Positions 16,639 through 25,092 of a DNA stretch of 64,000 nt are shown here, in pieces. The translations under genes were made by a program, and so were the position numbers. The stretch is taken from NCBI GenBank assembly GCA_016860845.1, contig BOKF01000018.1, forward strand, positions 62,001-126,000, read 5' to 3'. Source of the stretch: Chloroflexota bacterium (GTDB taxonomy: Bacteria > Chloroflexota > Anaerolineae > 4572-78 > J111). Below the pieces are notes generated by a model. The model worked only from the letters and a program-made list of their open reading frames with translations. It ran no database searches and was not told where the DNA came from. Each line of letters starts with the position of its first letter. Within the stretch, counting starts at the first letter, position 1.

Positions 16639-17523
16639 ATGCAGAGATCAATGCCAGAATCACGCCCATCAACCTTTTCCATTTCAGCGCGAGATCCGGC
16701 CAACGGCGATTTGGGGGTAGTGGTCCAATCCAAATTTCTGGCCGTTGGTTCGGTGGTGCCGTGGGCGCAGGCCGGGGTGGGCGCGGTAGCCACCCAATCT
16801 TTGGCCAACACCACTTACGGCTCAGAAGGGCTGCGCTTGATGGCGGCGGGGTGGACCGCGCCGGAAGCCTTAAAACAGTTGCTGGCCGCCGACCACGACT
16901 CCACCCAGAGGCAGGTGTCGCTGGTAGATGCCTTTGGCCGGGCCGCGGCTTATACCGGCCAGGCCTGCCATTCCTGGGCCGGCCATATTATCGGTGAGGG
17001 CTACGCCTGTGCCGGGAATATCCTGGTGGGCGAAGATACGGTCGAGGCGATGGCCCGAACTTTTGAGGCGACGCCAGGCTCTTTGGCCGAGCGTTTGGTA
17101 ACCGCCCTGTCCGCCGGACAGGCCGCCGGCGGCGACAGCCGGGGCCAGCAATCGGCGGCGCTGCTGGTGGTGCGAACCGGGGGCGGCTATGGCGGTCGCA
17201 ATGACCGCTTTATTGACCTGCGGGTTGACGACCACGTTGAACCCATCACCGAGCTGCGCCGCCTGCTCGACCTGCACCGGCTCTACCTGGCCAAATCCGC
17301 GCCGGAGGACCTGCTCCCTATCGGCGAAGATATTGCCCGCGAATTGCAGACCATGCTGCAAAAGAGCGGCCATTATCAAGGTGAGATCAGTGGTACTTAC
17401 GACGAAGTGACCAGGAAAGCCCTGTGGGATTTGTACGGCATCGAAAACCTGGAGGAGCGCTGGCACAATACTTTGATTGATACTGTGGCGCTGGAGTTTC
17501 TGCGGCAGCGGTTTGGGGAATAA
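16639..17523 (+). CDS. DUF1028 family protein with C-terminal peptidoglycan-binding-like domain
   Basis: 294-aa protein. Residues about 8-225 match DUF1028, a family thought to have an Ntn-hydrolase-like fold; typical stretches are TFSISARDPANGDLGV, VGAVATQSLANTTYG, GAGNILVG-like CAGNILVGEDTV and DLRVDDH. The last 60 residues (LQKSGHYQGEISGTYDEVTRKAL) look like the putative peptidoglycan-binding domain often attached to DUF1028. The reaction is not established; no signal peptide is seen. GGAGG at 16628-16632 is 6 nt from the ATG at 16639, which I prefer to the ATG at 16636. It is a single-gene unit with its own promoter and terminator. Confidence 0.88.
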   Translation: MQRSMPESRPSTFSISARDPANGDLGVVVQSKFLAVGSVVPWAQAGVGAVATQSLANTTYGSEGLRLMAAGWTAPEALKQLLAADHDSTQRQVSLVDAFGRAAAYTGQACHSWAGHIIGEGYACAGNILVGEDTVEAMARTFEATPGSLAERLVTALSAGQAAGGDSRGQQSAALLVVRTGGGYGGRNDRFIDLRVDDHVEPITELRRLLDLHRLYLAKSAPEDLLPIGEDIARELQTMLQKSGHYQGEISGTYDEVTRKALWDLYGIENLEERWHNTLIDTVALEFLRQRFGE

Positions 17524-17576
17524 GAATTCGGATATCGTTTGATCATCTCAGTTTCGACGTCCATCATTATCAAAAG

Positions 17577-17605
17577 ATAACGCCCGGGCATTGCCCGGGC
17601 GTTAT
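17577..17605. terminator. Bidirectional terminator
   Basis: A 14-bp perfect stem (ATAACGCCCGGGCA and its complement) with a single-base spacer lies between convergent genes. It is followed by TTCTAG on the plus strand and by CTTTTG on the minus strand. It can end both the DUF1028 and the PA14-protein transcripts. Confidence 0.75.
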
Positions 17606-17622
17606 TTCTAGTCCTCTGATTG

Positions 17623-19968
17623 TTAGAAGCCTGAAGTGAAAAGGTTGGCGACGATGGCAGGGGTCGTGATCAATAACTGAGTCGTGGTTAGCGTGACGGT
17701 CGTGGTCAGGGTAGCGGTTGGCTGTTGAGGTACCGGTGTCGGTGCTGCTGGCGGTGGTTCGGGCGTCGGGGTGGGTGGTACGGGTGTTGGGGTGGGAGGT
17801 TCAGGAGTCGGGGTCGGTGGTTCAGGTGTTGGGGTGGGAGGTACAGGTGTAGGTGTCGGAGGCTCAGGAGTTGGAGATGGCGGTTCAGGCGTTGCCGTCG
17901 GTACTTCGGTTGGTGTTGCCGTAGGTTCGATTGTTGGTGTCGCGGTCGGTTCCTCGGTTGGTGTTGCCGTGGGTTCGGTTGTTGGTGTCGCGGTCGGTTC
18001 CTCGGTCGATTCAGTGGTTGGCAGCGCGGCCGGCGGTACAGCCGGTTCCTCGGTCGGCTCCGCAGTTGGAGCGGTCGTCGGAACTACCGGTGTTAAGGCT
18101 GGCTCCTCGGTCGGCTCCGCAGTTGGAAAGGGTGTGATCGTGCCGGTCGGGGTCGCAGTTGGCGTTGCCGTCGCCGTCGGTGTTGCGGTTGGTGTCGCCG
18201 TTGGGGTGGTCGTCGGTGTTGTGGTCGGGGTCGGAGTTGGGGTCACCAGGTCGCCAATCCGCTTCCAGGTAAACCGGACGCGAGCGTCGCCGCTGTTCTC
18301 ATAATATTCCACTACCAGTTTGTGTGAGCCTGCGGACAGATTGCGCTCAACGGTATATAGCTCGTCGCCATCGCTGTTGTGCCACTCGTCAATGATCCGT
18401 TTGCCGTCCAGGTAAACCCGGATACCGTCGTCGGCGCGAGCCTGGAAGCGATAGCGCCCCGCATTAAAATTGTAGCGGCGGCTCCAGCGAACAGAGAAAT
18501 CATCGTCCGGCAGATCCCGCGGTGAACCTTCGCCCCAATCGAAATTAATTTCCTCGTCGTTACGAGCGAACTCGCGATCGTCGTCCAGGTCGTCGTTATC
18601 CCAGTATTCGCCCTTCCAGTCGGAATAGTCATTGTCATTATCGTTGTCATTGTCGTTGTCGTTGTCATTATCGTTGTCATTATCGTTGTCATTGTCATTG
18701 TCGTTGTCATTATCATTCCAACTGGGAACTTTTTCCCACCATAGAGCGATGCCGGCGCTGCCGCTGCGCTCGTAATACTCAACGCGCAGGCTGTGCATAC
18801 CGCTGCCCAGGCCGATGTCCCCAGTTACCTCGCGGGCCGCGCCATCGTACCAGGCATCAATGACCAGGCGGTCATTCACCCACAGCCGGACGCCATCGTC
18901 TACCGTGGCGTGGAAGCGATAGGTGGCTCCGTCAAAGTACAGGATGCGGGTCCAGCGGCTGGAGAAGTTATCGGCTGGCACATTGGCCGCCGGCGAGCCG
19001 GTGCCCCAGTTGAAGTTTACGGCCACATCGTTGCGAACTAGAACGGGTGGGCCGCTCAAACCGGTGTTGTAATAGTATTCGCCGCGCCAATCGGTGATAA
19101 CAGCGGGTGTGGAGGTCGGTACAGGCGTCGAAGTGGCGGTTGGTGCGGGCGGGGCGCTGGCGGCTTGCACCAGCGGCACGTTTTCGGTATTCTGAGCCGT
19201 CACATATTTGACCGACACCCAACCAAAACCATCTGGCCCGCCGGCAAACTTAATTTGCCACCAGCCGCGATCATAGCTCAGGCCCGTAACAGGCGCGATT
19301 TGGCCGCTTTGCAGCGCCCCGACCACCGGATAATTAACCCCAGGGCCGCTGCGCACATTCATATTTGTGGCGGCAATGGCCTGCGCTTGGGTGGGGAGAG
19401 ACGCCGTCGGAGGCGCTCCAACGACCGTTGTCGGCGTTTGAACAACTTCTGTCGGCGTACCGGTGGCGCTGGGTGAGGCAGTGGGGGTAGGTGTTGCCGT
19501 AGCCGGCTCTGGCGTGCTGACGACCATCAGTAATGCTTGCGCTGAGATGCTGCCATCCTCGGCCTGGGCCAAAACTTGTAGGGTTGGCTGGCCGGCCCAG
19601 CGCGGGTCTGACGGGAAGATAAAATCAACCGTAAAGTGGCCGCTTGAATCAACATCGGCGCTGCTGATGGCATAGCTGGGCGAATCTGTCCCAACCAAAT
19701 AGATTAAAACCTTAGAGTCAGCTTGCCAACCCTCACCGCTAATTGTCACCGTACTGCCGGCCGAAGCCGCCGCCGGACTCAGCCCAATGGCGGGGGTGGT
19801 TACCACAGCAGTTGCCTGCAGGGCCTCGCTTGGCTGCTCCAAGAACAGCGTCGTTAGGAAGAAGAGTAACACAAAGACGACGCTCCAGATCAGCACGACT
19901 GCGGCCAAGACGATCTTGGTCATCAGTGAACTTTGAATGAATTGATCAAAATAATTATTGTTCGGCAT
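17623..19968 (-). CDS. Membrane-anchored surface protein: SH3b, two PA14 domains, Asn-Asp linker, Pro/Thr-rich stalk
   Basis: 781-aa predicted extracellular protein. One N-terminal membrane helix ([20 protein letters not shown], about 19-38) follows a short cytoplasmic tail. Then come an IPT-like Ig domain ([13 protein letters not shown]), an SH3b domain ([14 protein letters not shown], about residue 205), a PA14 domain (about 290-415), an (ND)n run of about 30 residues, a second PA14 domain (about 450-575) and a [12 protein letters not shown] stalk of about 170 residues, ending hydrophobic ([15 protein letters not shown]). PA14 domains bind carbohydrate in many secreted proteins. The role is probably adhesion or cell-wall attachment, an inference. 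Confidence 0.85.
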   Translation of the reverse strand: MPNNNYFDQFIQSSLMTKIVLAAVVLIWSVVFVLLFFLTTLFLEQPSEALQATAVVTTPAIGLSPAAASAGSTVTISGEGWQADSKVLIYLVGTDSPSYAISSADVDSSGHFTVDFIFPSDPRWAGQPTLQVLAQAEDGSISAQALLMVVSTPEPATATPTPTASPSATGTPTEVVQTPTTVVGAPPTASLPTQAQAIAATNMNVRSGPGVNYPVVGALQSGQIAPVTGLSYDRGWWQIKFAGGPDGFGWVSVKYVTAQNTENVPLVQAASAPPAPTATSTPVPTSTPAVITDWRGEYYYNTGLSGPPVLVRNDVAVNFNWGTGSPAANVPADNFSSRWTRILYFDGATYRFHATVDDGVRLWVNDRLVIDAWYDGAAREVTGDIGLGSGMHSLRVEYYERSGSAGIALWWEKVPSWNDNDNDNDNDNDNDNDNDNDNDNDNDNDNDYSDWKGEYWDNDDLDDDREFARNDEEINFDWGEGSPRDLPDDDFSVRWSRRYNFNAGRYRFQARADDGIRVYLDGKRIIDEWHNSDGDELYTVERNLSAGSHKLVVEYYENSGDARVRFTWKRIGDLVTPTPTPTTTPTTTPTATPTATPTATATPTATPTGTITPFPTAEPTEEPALTPVVPTTAPTAEPTEEPAVPPAALPTTESTEEPTATPTTEPTATPTEEPTATPTIEPTATPTEVPTATPEPPSPTPEPPTPTPVPPTPTPEPPTPTPEPPTPTPVPPTPTPEPPPAAPTPVPQQPTATLTTTVTLTTTQLLITTPAIVANLFTSGF
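18628..18717. repeat. GTCATT/GTCGTT microsatellite-like repeat coding for (Asn-Asp)n
   Basis: Fifteen hexanucleotide units of the form GT(C)(A/G)TT(G/A)TC in the plus strand encode alternating Asn-Asp in the minus-strand PA14 gene. Third-position changes are scattered, so it is not a freshly slipped array. An acidic Asn-Asp run between two PA14 domains may bind calcium or act as a spacer. Confidence 0.8.
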
Positions 19969-20043
19969 ACTTTACTTAACCTCTCACGAGTCTGCTCTGC
20001 TATCTCGTGACCTAGTCCTGACAAAACTATTGCCTGTATTATT

Positions 20044-20071
20044 ACTATATCCTATAATCGCCCGATTGTAA
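20044..20071 (-). promoter_or_regulatory. Possible promoter of the PA14 protein gene
   Basis: Minus strand: TTACAA (20071-20066), 16-nt spacer, TATAGT (20049-20044), about 70 nt before the ATG at 19968. The -35 lies within the palindrome CCGATTGTAATCGG (20062-20075). This is a moderate match only. Confidence 0.35.
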
Positions 20072-20099
20072 TCGGTCTGAAAGAGGATTGAAGATACAT

Positions 20100-20124
20100 A
20101 AAAAAGACCGCCCTGAGAGCGGTC
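20100..20124 (-). terminator. Rho-independent terminator of the small zinc-ribbon-like gene
   Basis: GACCGC-loop-GCGGTC (6-bp stem, 7-nt loop) is followed on the minus strand by six T. It stands about 60 nt after the stop of the gene at 20183-20395. Confidence 0.8.
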
Positions 20125-20150
20125 CATTACGATAACAGATGGAGGCTAAT

Positions 20151-20166
20151 TACAACATTTGTTGTA
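20151..20166. repeat. TACAACATTTGTTGTA motif
   Basis: A short palindrome (7-bp arms, TT centre) lies 16 nt after the stop of the 20183-20395 gene. A near copy (TACAACATTTGTCGTA) lies at 21061-21076 after the NarL-type regulator gene. Both lie 3' of minus-strand genes. Confidence 0.5.
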
Positions 20167-20182
20167 GCTCGCTTTTACTGGC

Positions 20183-20395
20183 TTAATCTTTGGAAATACG
20201 GGGCAACAACTCTGCCGGGTCCATGTTATCTATCACAATGTGCCAGCCCTGGCAGGCTTCACAGCGAAACCAGGTGACTCGCCCACTGGGAATATCAAAC
20301 TGCTTATACTTTTCGGCCATAATTCGCTTGCCCGTATGGGGGCAGTAAATAGGTTCCAGGACTAATTCCTGGGTAGTTGTCGCGTTATCACTCAT
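20183..20395 (-). CDS. Small hypothetical protein with Cys-His zinc-ribbon-like pattern
   Basis: 70-aa protein, not recognised as a named family. It contains PIYCPHTGKRIM and, about 28 residues later, WFRCEACQGWHI: one Cys with a nearby His and a CxxC with a following His, suggestive of a small zinc-binding fold. No signal peptide or membrane helix. The ORF opens at 20437, but a promoter -10 covers that codon, so the MSDN start at 20395 is chosen, with AAGGAAAGG 8 nt upstream. It has its own promoter and terminator, so it is a single-gene unit. Confidence 0.7.
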   Translation of the reverse strand: MSDNATTTQELVLEPIYCPHTGKRIMAEKYKQFDIPSGRVTWFRCEACQGWHIVIDNMDPAELLPRISKD

Positions 20396-20435
20396 CCCCA
20401 TAACCTTTCCTTGCACCCCAACTTGTGCTGTTAAC

Positions 20436-20464
20436 ATGATAGCTCAAAGCCCCAAAATCCTCAA
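20436..20464 (-). promoter_or_regulatory. Sigma70 promoter of the small zinc-ribbon-like gene
   Basis: Minus strand: TTGAGG (20464-20459), 17-nt spacer, TATCAT (20441-20436). The expected start near 20427 lies downstream of the apparent first ATG (20437), which rules that ATG out. Confidence 0.55.
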
Positions 20465-20470
20465 CTTCAT

Positions 20471-20506
20471 AAAGAGAGGGACGCTACTTTCAGCATCCCT
20501 CTCTTT
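20471..20506 (-). terminator. Terminator of the lone receiver gene
   Basis: An 11-bp stem (AAAGAGAGGGA with its complement) plus an inner GCT/AGC stem lies 27 nt after the stop of the gene at 20533. On the minus strand the 3' arm ends in CTCTCTTTATG, giving a short T-rich tail. Confidence 0.7.
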
Positions 20507-20532
20507 ATTGATATGATACTTGTTAGGAATTT

Positions 20533-20934
20533 TTAACTTGATGAGGCTTCCGCCGAAGTCAAGGCGGACCAAAGCATTTCGATGGGGCAGCCTTTGGCCA
20601 AAAAAACGTCAATCCCGGCGGCGTTAGCCTCACTGCGGTGACCGTTATAGACAGTCAACATGATGATTTTGATCTGCGGCCACTGCCGTTTGATACAGCG
20701 GCTGGCTGCCAGCCCATCCATGACCGGCATTTGGGCATCCATTAAGACGACGTCCGGCTGGTAGGTTTCGACCAGGTTTACGGCTTCCTGGCCATCCGCC
20801 GCTTCTCCGATTACTTTAATAGTTGGTAAAGTGGCCAACAGGGCGCGCAGGCCCCGCCGGGAGCGGGGATGGTCATCGGCAATCAAAACACGGATAGGGT
20901 TTGACATTAATGCTTGTTGTTCGATCCTGTTCAT
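20533..20934 (-). CDS. Stand-alone response-regulator receiver protein
   Basis: 133-aa single-domain receiver with no output domain. It has the acidic pair ADD (20-21), phospho-acceptor Asp66 in VLMDAQMPVMDG, the MLTVY threonine and the FLAKG lysine. It resembles NarL-type receivers but stops where the linker to a LuxR-type DNA-binding domain would begin, so it probably works through protein contact like CheY or Spo0F. A second possible start (MSNPIRV, 20907) would remove nine residues. It has its own promoter and terminator and no dedicated kinase beside it; the kinase at 21799 is a candidate partner. Confidence 0.88.
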   Translation of the reverse strand: MNRIEQQALMSNPIRVLIADDHPRSRRGLRALLATLPTIKVIGEAADGQEAVNLVETYQPDVVLMDAQMPVMDGLAASRCIKRQWPQIKIIMLTVYNGHRSEANAAGIDVFLAKGCPIEMLWSALTSAEASSS

Positions 20935-20953
20935 TATTTTTATTGATACTTGC

Positions 20954-20981
20954 AGTATATCCTCGCTGCCTCTTTTTGTAA
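20954..20981 (-). promoter_or_regulatory. Promoter of the lone receiver gene
   Basis: Minus strand: TTACAA (20981-20976), 16-nt spacer, TATACT (20959-20954). The start point would lie about 13 nt before the ATG at 20934, or 40 nt before the one at 20907. Confidence 0.5.
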
Positions 20982-21004
20982 TCAGCCAGAGTACGGGTTA
21001 ACCA

Positions 21005-21039
21005 TAAATAAAAAGGATTGTTCTAAGAACAATCCTTTT
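21005..21039 (-). terminator. Rho-independent terminator of the binding protein/kinase/regulator operon
   Basis: A 14-bp perfect stem (AAAAGGATTGTTCT with its complement at 21026-21039) is followed on the minus strand by TTTTTATTTATG. It lies about 100 nt after the NarL-type regulator gene. Confidence 0.8.
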
Positions 21040-21060
21040 CCACAAAAAATGGATAGAGCC

Positions 21061-21076
21061 TACAACATTTGTCGTA
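21061..21076. repeat. TACAACATTTGTCGTA motif
   Basis: Near copy of the 16-bp palindromic motif at 20151-20166 (one difference). It lies between the NarL-type regulator stop and its terminator. Confidence 0.45.
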
Positions 21077-21102
21077 AAATACGACTGCCACCCCCACCCT
21101 AA

Positions 21103-21125
21103 CCCTCCCCCTCTCAGGGGGAGGG
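21103..21125. repeat. CCCTCCCCC/GGGGGAGGG hairpin
   Basis: A 9-bp perfect stem with a 5-nt loop begins close to the end of the NarL-type regulator gene. Low-complexity CCCTCCCCCT...GGGGGAGGG palindromes of this kind are dispersed in many bacterial genomes. A role in mRNA 3'-end stability is possible. Confidence 0.55.
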
Positions 21126-21136
21126 CAGGGAGGGGG

Positions 21137-21802
21137 TTAGCCGGCGTCGTCGAGCGAAGCCAGGCCCTTTTGCAGCGCGTAGAGAGCGGCCTGGGTGCGG
21201 CTGGCCAGGTGTAACTTGCTTAAAATGTTGCTCACATGGGTCCGCACCGTCGCTTCGCTAATGATCAATTGGTCGGCGATTTGCTGGTTGCCCATGCCGC
21301 GGGCGACCAGCCGCAGCACGTCTACCTCCCGTTCGGTCAGCGGCTCGGAGGTTGGCACCTGCTCCGGCGCGGGCGGGCGCGACAATTCTTGCAAAACTTT
21401 GCGGGCAATCGTTGGGTGCAGCGACGACTCGCCCCGGTGGACCTGTCGAATCGCCTGAATCAACTCCTCGGGGCTGGAATCTTTGAGCAAATAGCCCAGC
21501 GCGCCGGCCTTGATGGCCGGGAAAACTTTATCGTCGGTGGCAAAGCTGGTCAAGACCAGGATGCGGGCTTTGGAATTAGCGGCGGTGATGTGGCCGATGG
21601 CCTCGATCCCGCCCATTTCGGGCATCTGCAAATCCATGAGAATCACATCCGGCTTCAGCTTTTCGACCTGCCGGATAGCTTCTTTGCCATTTTCAGCTTC
21701 GCCAGCAACTTCGATGTTTGGCTCCGTAGCCAGCAGCGCCTGGATGCCCTTGCGCACAATGGCTTGATCGTCGGTAATTAAGACTCGGATTTTTTGGCTC
21801 AT
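21137..21802 (-). CDS. NarL/FixJ-type response regulator
   Basis: 221-aa two-domain regulator. The receiver has TDD (11-12), phospho-acceptor Asp57 in VILMDLQMPEMGG, a conserved Thr in VLTSF and Lys in YLLKDSSP. The C-terminal LuxR-type helix-turn-helix has LTEREVDVLRLVARGMGNQQIADQL and ISEATVRTHVSNILSKL. It is last in a minus-strand operon and overlaps the kinase gene by 4 nt (ATGA), so it is the direct phosphotransfer partner of that kinase. Target genes are unknown; none is evident in the window. Confidence 0.95.
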   Translation of the reverse strand: MSQKIRVLITDDQAIVRKGIQALLATEPNIEVAGEAENGKEAIRQVEKLKPDVILMDLQMPEMGGIEAIGHITAANSKARILVLTSFATDDKVFPAIKAGALGYLLKDSSPEELIQAIRQVHRGESSLHPTIARKVLQELSRPPAPEQVPTSEPLTEREVDVLRLVARGMGNQQIADQLIISEATVRTHVSNILSKLHLASRTQAALYALQKGLASLDDAG

Positions 21803-24800
21803 GGCCTTACCTCCACTTTGATTTTTGTTCCCTGACCGGGTTGGCTGTCAATGGTCAAACAGGCTCCCAATTGAGCAACCCGCTCCTCCATCCCGCGCAA
21901 GCCCAGGCCCGCTCGTTCGCGGACCGTGGCCGGATCAAACCCCCGGCCATCGTCGGCAATTTCTAAAGCGACCTGGTGGGGGTCTAAACTTAAGCAAATG
22001 GAGATGCGCTGCGCCTGAGCATGCTTGAGGGCGTTGTTCAACGCCTCCTGGGCAATTCGATATAAGCCATCTTCAATTCTGGGGGGCAGCAGCAGTTCTT
22101 CGTCCCCAGCCACTTTCAATTCCGTGGCCAGACCGGAGCGACGCTCCACGGCTTCCAAGCGGGTTTGCAGAGCGGCAACTAAGCCTTCTTCTTCCAAAAC
22201 CGGCGGCCGCAGCTCAAATAAGAGCAGGCGCATCTCCTGTAACGCCTCCTGGGCGGTCCCACGTAATTCGTTCAGGTGGTCGGTCGCCAGCTCTATTTTG
22301 CCGGCGGCCAGTAGCCGTGCTGCCGCCTCGGCAAACATGGTTACACCATACAGGGCCTGTGTCACTGAGTCGTGCAGCTCGCGGGCCAGGCGCTGGCGTT
22401 CTTCCAGAATGGCGGCCTGCTCGGCCTGATCAAAGAGGCGGGCGTTCTCGATGGCCAGGGCCACCTGGTCGGCAAAAGAGACCGCCAGGCCAATTTCTTC
22501 TTCAGTAAACAGGCGCGGCTGGCTATAGTATAGCATAATTCCGCCATAAACCTCATCTTTGACTAGCAGTGGGACACCCAACATGGCGCGAAACCGGGTC
22601 ATTACATCAACCAGGAGCGCCCACTGCTGGGGGTTTTGGCGGAGATTCTCTGTCTCTAGAGGAGAAATTTGAGTGATATCAGGCACAGCCAGAGGTTGAA
22701 ACTGCTGCACCACCCAGCCCACCACTCCCTCGCCCAGTGGAATTTCAACTGCGGCGTACTCGGCGGGTAATCCCTGCGCTGCCTGGAGTTTGAGCGGCCC
22801 ATTTTTATCCTGCAGCCGGAAGAGGGCCACGGCATCACTGCCGAGCAGCCGACTGGCCTGGGCAACGATATAATCTAAAATCTCGTTGAGCGGCCGGCTG
22901 GAGTTAAGCACGGTCAAAATGTCGCGCAACCCCTCGGCTACCTGGCGGCGCTGCTCTGCCTCGTACCGACGTTCCTGCTCTTCCTGGTAGAGCCGGGCAT
23001 TTTCCAGGCCGATGACAGCGCCGGAGGCAAGCATGCCCATGACTCGTTCATCATCTCCGCTAAACGGCCCGGAAGTTTTATTAATGACCGAAATCGAGCC
23101 AATGGTTTTGGTCCCGTAGATGAGCGGCATGATGAGCAAAGAGCGGGCCTGCAGCCGCTGCACCAAATCTTTATTGGCGCGCGGCTCTTGTTCGGCATCA
23201 GCAATCCGCAAGGGCTGGCTGGACTCGATGGCCAGGCCGGTGACCGATCGGTCCACGGGCAGCCGATAGCCAACCCCGATATTAAAAGCGTCTTCCCCGG
23301 AAATGACGGAGAGGCATAACTCATCTTGTTCCAGCATAAAGACAAACGCGCCGCGAGCCGAGGTTAACCGGCGGGCTTCGTCGGCAATGAGTTGCAGCAC
23401 GGCCTGGGAGTCCAGGCGGCTGGTAATAGCTTGCTGCACGGCAAACAGGGTTTCAATTTCGTCTACCCGCCGGCGCGTTTCGGCGTAAAGCTGGGCGTTT
23501 TCAATCGCCACTGCGGCCTGGTCGCTGGCGGAGCGGAGCAGCTCGCGTTCGTTGCGGGCGACAGCCCTCGGCCCATTCCGGGTGGCCAGGCACAATGTCC
23601 CCAACAGCCGTTCCCTGGCTCGGAAGGGAAAAATTGCTAGGGCAGTCAGGCCTTCCTGCCGGGCCAGGGGATAGACATCGCTGGCCAGCAAATCCTCGAC
23701 AATAACCGGATTGCTGGATGCCGGATTGGGCAGGAGGGTGGTCACACTTTGTCGTTCGGCCAGGCGGGTAAATTCGGGCGACAAGCCGCGCTGGGTGCGG
23801 AGGATTAACTCATCGCTCTCCTCCTCCCACAGGCGAATCTCGCCTATTTCCACATTTAATAGGCCCAGAGTCTCATCCAGGACCCGGTCCAGAGTATCGG
23901 ATAAATCCAGCGACTCATTCACGCTGGCGCTAATGGCATTGAGGATAGCAAACTGCTTGGTCAGCGTGGCCAGTTCGTTGGTCCGGGTCGCCACCCGCTG
24001 TTCCAGGGTGGAATATGACCCCTGGATTTGAGCCGCCATGAGGTTAAACTGACCGGCCAGTTTCTCTATTTCGTCGCCGGTGCGGGCGGTAATCCTCTGC
24101 CCAAAATTACCTCGGGCAACTTCTTGAGCTGCTTCGGTCAAATCCTCAATCGGTTTGGTGATGCGCCGCACGCCGACCGTAACAACGACAGCCGGGATGA
24201 TGATGCCCAGAGCCAGCAGGATTAATAGAAAGGTGCGATACCCTTGGCCGGCGCTGGTGAGCGCGGCCCAACTTTCCTCTGTGATCAGGGTCCAGGGAGT
24301 GCCGGGAACCGGGGCGTAGCCGGCCACGGTGTCACGGCCAGTCACATTTGAAGTACGAATAGAGCCAACTTTGCCCTGGAGCGCCTCCTGGACTAACGGC
24401 TGGGCCGAGAAGTCAGCGCCGATGCGGTTGACATCAGAATGGTAAATAACCCGCCCGGCGCTGTCTACCAGATAAGTATTGCCGTTTTCGGCCAGGCGCA
24501 GCTTGACGATGCCGCCGTAGAAGGCGCTGACCGTTCTGGCCCCCAGCCGGAACATACCCACCACAGCGCCTAAAAACTCGCCCCGGTCGCCGGTGACGGG
24601 CACAGCGAGAGCAATAACCTCAATTCCCTGCGGCCCGTCGGCAACGATGTCGGAGAAGGTGGGCCGGGGGGCGCGGGCCATCTGGCGAAAATAAGCCCGG
24701 TCGGACCAGTTCTGGCCGATGATGTCGCGCCGCTCCGGTTCGGTCGCCACGACGATGCCAAAATTGTCGAGCACCACAACGCCGCCGTCAAAGATAGCCA

Positions 24801-25083
24801 GGCGGTTACTGCCCTGTTTGAGATTTTGCTGGCGCGTATTAGATATCGTCATAAGCCGGGCAGCGCTGGAGAGTAAGTTGGTATACTCGGTGAGTTCGGT
24901 CGTGAGCTGGCTGGCAGAGAGGCGAACCAGCTCCTGGTCGCGGGCAATGACGAAGTTTTCGGTTACTTGTTCATAGGAGTAAAAGGTGACCAGGGCAACC
25001 GTGACCAGAATAACAACGGTTGGAATAAAAGACCAGGCAATGATTTTGGCATAAAGACTGCCCCAGCGAATTCCCAATAGCAT
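21799..25083 (-). CDS. Membrane sensor histidine kinase: Cache-HAMP-GAFx3-HisKA_3
   Basis: 1094-aa kinase. A first helix (IIAWSFIPTVVILVTVALVTFY, about 15-36) and a second (LLILLALGIIIPAVVVTVGV, about 285-305) bracket an extracellular double-Cache sensor with motifs IGQNWSDRAYF and GNTYLVDSAGRVIYH. HAMP follows (ITKPIEDLTEAAQEVARGNF), then three GAF domains (about 385-545, 550-700, 720-880). The HisKA_3 dimerisation domain has ELHDSVTQALYGV with His about 904, and the HATPase domain has DDGRGFDP and GLGLRGMEERV. NarL-type pairing agrees with the overlapping downstream regulator. The upstream gene for a solute-binding protein suggests a ligand input to the Cache domain. Confidence 0.94.
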   Translation of the reverse strand: MLLGIRWGSLYAKIIAWSFIPTVVILVTVALVTFYSYEQVTENFVIARDQELVRLSASQLTTELTEYTNLLSSAARLMTISNTRQQNLKQGSNRLAIFDGGVVVLDNFGIVVATEPERRDIIGQNWSDRAYFRQMARAPRPTFSDIVADGPQGIEVIALAVPVTGDRGEFLGAVVGMFRLGARTVSAFYGGIVKLRLAENGNTYLVDSAGRVIYHSDVNRIGADFSAQPLVQEALQGKVGSIRTSNVTGRDTVAGYAPVPGTPWTLITEESWAALTSAGQGYRTFLLILLALGIIIPAVVVTVGVRRITKPIEDLTEAAQEVARGNFGQRITARTGDEIEKLAGQFNLMAAQIQGSYSTLEQRVATRTNELATLTKQFAILNAISASVNESLDLSDTLDRVLDETLGLLNVEIGEIRLWEEESDELILRTQRGLSPEFTRLAERQSVTTLLPNPASSNPVIVEDLLASDVYPLARQEGLTALAIFPFRARERLLGTLCLATRNGPRAVARNERELLRSASDQAAVAIENAQLYAETRRRVDEIETLFAVQQAITSRLDSQAVLQLIADEARRLTSARGAFVFMLEQDELCLSVISGEDAFNIGVGYRLPVDRSVTGLAIESSQPLRIADAEQEPRANKDLVQRLQARSLLIMPLIYGTKTIGSISVINKTSGPFSGDDERVMGMLASGAVIGLENARLYQEEQERRYEAEQRRQVAEGLRDILTVLNSSRPLNEILDYIVAQASRLLGSDAVALFRLQDKNGPLKLQAAQGLPAEYAAVEIPLGEGVVGWVVQQFQPLAVPDITQISPLETENLRQNPQQWALLVDVMTRFRAMLGVPLLVKDEVYGGIMLYYSQPRLFTEEEIGLAVSFADQVALAIENARLFDQAEQAAILEERQRLARELHDSVTQALYGVTMFAEAAARLLAAGKIELATDHLNELRGTAQEALQEMRLLLFELRPPVLEEEGLVAALQTRLEAVERRSGLATELKVAGDEELLLPPRIEDGLYRIAQEALNNALKHAQAQRISICLSLDPHQVALEIADDGRGFDPATVRERAGLGLRGMEERVAQLGACLTIDSQPGQGTKIKVEVRP

Positions 25084-25092
25084 CGGCTAACC

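Noticed and set aside
17771..18304. Plus-strand ORF coding for [15 protein letters not shown] repeats
   Set aside because: It is the mirror of the Pro/Thr-rich stalk of the minus-strand PA14 protein; low-complexity codons keep the opposite strand open. No ribosome site or own homology signal.
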